In this document: one piece after another, positions 28,543 through 30,747 of the stretch | How the letters are laid out: every line of letters starts with the position of its first letter | How positions within the stretch are numbered: the stretch's first letter is position 1 | NCBI GenBank assembly: GCA_900642245.1 | Contig: CAAAJI010000268.1 | Span: 6,730 to 37,476, forward strand | Direction: 5' to 3' | DNA from: Fragilaria radians | Taxonomy: Eukaryota; Bacillariophyta; Fragilariophyceae; Fragilariales; Fragilariaceae | Length of the DNA: 30,747 bases | Position numbers and translations under genes: made by a program | Notes under the pieces: generated by a model | What the model saw: only the letters and a program-made list of their open reading frames with translations | Database searches by the model: none | What the model was told of the DNA's origin: nothing

Positions 28543-30648
28543 ATGCCAAAGAAGGGAAAGACTGAAGGTAGCGATAATCAATCATTGCCAACATCTCACA
28601 GAGTGAATTTTCTTAAATCAAGACTAAAGGGAAAGGATTCCGTCGAGAATCAAGACATCCAGAACAAGGAGACAATCCCAATCGTGTCTTCAAAGATAGG
28701 ATTGATAGGAAGAATGGAATCATTGACTATGAAGTCCAGGCTCAGAATCTAGCCAATGATGAAACCTTGGAAACTGATGTACGGCTGGGAGCATTTGCTG
28801 TACCTGGTATTCAAGGAGGAATAAATGAGGTAGATCAACAGAGTTTGCAGGACACGAGATTATCTATGACACAACCAAGTCAAGACTAAGATCTGTAACA
28901 ATCACAAGTGCCCAGGTTGTTGATGATGTTATTGTTGATGCAATTACGGTACTTCCTAAGAAAGGTTTGATCCTTAGGTATATTCTCATTTTCATTGTAT
29001 CGCTACTGCTGTTGGCAGGCATTATTTTCCCTGCTGTAATATTGACAAGAAAATCACAGAATGATTTAGACGCAAGAGCTCTTTTGGAAAAGCTCAAGCC
29101 ACTTCTGACTAATACTTCCCGTCATGAGTTGGAACTTCCTAATTCAGTACCATACCTTGCCCTTGATTGGTTATTGAATAGGTCTAATTTCAATGCTTAC
29201 TCATTTGATCGCCAAGTTCAGCGCTTTGCTATGGCAGTGTTCTTTTACTCAACAGGGGGAGCATCATGGAAAGAAAATCAAGTTTGGTTAACAAAAGAGG
29301 ATGAATGCTTATGGTATCAAACTAGTAATGAAAGTTTATGTGAAAATGGAACTCTGCGATTACTTTCATTAAAGAATAATACTTTGAAGGGACTACTTCC
29401 AAGCAACATTGCTCTGCTTGGAAATAGTGGATTTAGGGTTGAATGGTCTCAATCAAATTCCGACGGAAATTGGACTACTAAAAAAATGTAAGAACTTGAT
29501 CTTCATTTCAATTTACTTGTTCAATCCATTCCAAGTGAAATAGGTCAATGTACAGAACTTACTTTTTTGGATCTTGGTTTCAATTCTCTTGTTGGATCAA
29601 TTCCAAGTGAAATTGGTCAGTGTACAATAATAACGCATTTGGATATGGAGGAAAATAGGCTTGTTGAATCCATTCCAAGTGAAATTGGTCATTGCTCAAA
29701 GCTCACTTATTTTGATTTGAGGGACAATAATCTTAATGGATCCCTTCCAAGTGAAATTGGCCAGTACACAGAACTAAGTTACTTTGAAGTATATTTCAAT
29801 ACTCTTGTTGGATCCCTTCCAAGTGAAATTGGACAGTGTACATCACTTACACATTTGGATCTTGGTTTCAATTCTCTTGTTGGATCAATTCCAAGTGAAA
29901 TTGGTCATTGTACAAATCTCATATATTTTGATGTGAGGGACAATACTCTTGATGGATCCATTCCAAGTGAAATTGGTCAGTGTACAGAACTTAGTTACTT
30001 TGATGGATATTTCAATTCTCTTGTTGGATCCCTGCCAAGTGAAATTGGTCAGTGTACAAAACTCATGCATTTTGATGTGAGGAACAGCACTCTTGATGGA
30101 TCCATTCCAAGTGAAATTGGTTGGTGTACAGAACTTACTTACTTTGATGTATATTCCAATAATCTTGTTGGATCCCTTCCAAGTGAAATTGGTGAGTGTA
30201 AAGAGCTCACTTATATTGATCTTTATTCCAACTATCTTGTTGGATCTATACCAAGTGAAATTGGTCAGTGTACAAAACTTACATGGTTGAGTTTTCAAGA
30301 CATTCTGTTCATGGATCCATTCCAAATGAAATTGGCCATTGTACAGAGCTTATATATTTGGATCTTGGTTACAATTCACTTGCTGGATCCATTCCAAATG
30401 AAATTGGTCAGTGTTCAAATCTCACTCACATTGATATGAGGGAAAATACTCTCCTTGGATCAATTCCAAGTGAAATTGGCAAACTTACAAATTTGAAATT
30501 TCTTGAGATGAATAACAATACTCTGAGTGGTTCCATTCCTAAATCTCTTTGCAATCAGTATTTACATCCAAAAGTTGATCAGAATATCAATTGTTTTTGC
30601 TGCTGTCTCATTGAGGTTTGGAATTATTGTGAAACATACAACTGCTAA
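28543..30648 (+). pseudogene. LRR receptor-like membrane protein, pseudogene with about five frame changes
   Basis: The layout is that of diatom receptor-like LRR proteins. A polar cytosolic N-terminus (MPKKGKTEGSDNQS) passes through KNGIIDYEVQAQNLA, GAFAVPGI and VTITSAQVVDD. One membrane helix follows (about 28979-29044, YILIFIVSLLLLAGIIF), then an ectodomain cap (ALDWLLNRS, RFAMAVFFYSTGGASW, C...WY...C), then about 14 LRRs of 24 residues (GSIPSEIGQCTELTYLDL-x2-N-x-L) and a Cys-rich end. Breaks: frame changes near 28670-28710, near 28870-28890 (TAA 28887-28889), near 29430, near 29485 (A7 run, TAA 29489-29491), and a one-base loss near 30301 (GACATTCTG). Each break is bridged by good coding sequence in a neighbouring frame, so an ancestral gene is clear. 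Sequencing error could explain some breaks, hardly all. Confidence 0.82.
29513..30530 (+). repeat. 72-bp tandem repeat array encoding LRRs, about 14 units
   Basis: The core ATTCCAAGTGAAATTGGTCA recurs every 72 bases (for example at 29528, 29600 and 29672), with variants CTTCCAAGTGAAAT and ATTCCAAATGAAAT. Units encode V-G-S-[IL]-P-S-E-I-G-Q-C-T-x-L-x2-[LF]-D. DNA-level identity is high, beyond what protein conservation requires, which suggests unequal exchange or gene conversion. Units fall into recurring types in a three-unit (216-bp) order between about 29700 and 30050. Confidence 0.9.
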
Positions 30649-30747
30649 ATTGAATAATGCAACACTGCCTCTGTGTCTCCTTCTGCTTAATGTTGTGAAA
30701 TGTGTCCTCTATGGACTTTTGATTTTGTCTGTGTTCCTGGAAACGTT
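30649..30747. other. 3' flank of the LRR pseudogene
   Basis: 99 bases to the window end, with no feature recognised. Confidence 0.4.

Noticed and set aside
29885..30325. Long minus-strand frame (146 codons) across the LRR array
   Set aside because: It is the antisense of a 72-bp repeat (a multiple of three), which leaves the opposite frames open by repetition. Its protein is itself a periodic shadow.
29513..30530. Regular repeats resembling a CRISPR array
   Set aside because: The spacing is exactly 72 bp and the whole unit is coding for LRRs; there are no unique spacers, and the genome is eukaryotic.

Overview
The window is nuclear DNA of a eukaryote, most likely a diatom. The support is AT-rich sequence, short GT-AG introns (63-196 bp), genes on both strands with long spacers, decayed Ty1/copia elements, a CBP/p300-type acetyltransferase of plant-like layout, and a receptor-like LRR gene with a cytosolic N-terminus, one membrane helix and a 24-residue LRR array of the kind common in diatoms. 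Species was not determined.

Layout. (1) 1-10.4 kb is a cluster of membrane-anchored RING-H2 genes. A partial copy (RING-A, 1-844 +) and a complete copy (RING-B, 6968-8083 +) are close duplicates. Each is followed by a convergent relative on the minus strand: complete in the right half (RING-C, 9210-10398) and only a 3' scrap in the left half (2746-2850). So a segment holding a convergent gene pair was duplicated, with an offset of about 7.25 kb. A 1178-bp hAT transposon (1555-2732, 8-bp target duplication, transposase remnant) later landed in the left copy. The 4 kb between the copies holds retroelement debris. (2) 11.5-14.5 kb, minus strand: an AAAP-type amino-acid permease (two exons) and a single-exon aldo/keto reductase. 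(3) 15.4-18.3 kb: a shattered Ty1/copia element with recognisable gag, protease, reverse transcriptase and RNase H parts, then about 2.6 kb with no gene. (4) 21.5-26.8 kb: a 1724-residue CBP/p300-like histone acetyltransferase with KIX, three TAZ fingers, bromodomain, RING/PHD, KAT11 and ZZ, probably with a leader intron. (5) 27.7-28.4 kb: a second copia reverse transcriptase relic, next to a frameshifted LRR receptor-like pseudogene (28543-30648).

The genes do not form an evident pathway or operon. The RING proteins are probable membrane E3 ubiquitin ligases, the CBP protein a chromatin acetyltransferase, and the permease and reductase look like independent metabolic genes. I did not find a clearly new multi-gene system. 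The most unusual items are the RING family with its invariant C-terminal tail, the three-TAZ CBP architecture, the dated hAT insertion, and the higher-order repeat in the LRR pseudogene.
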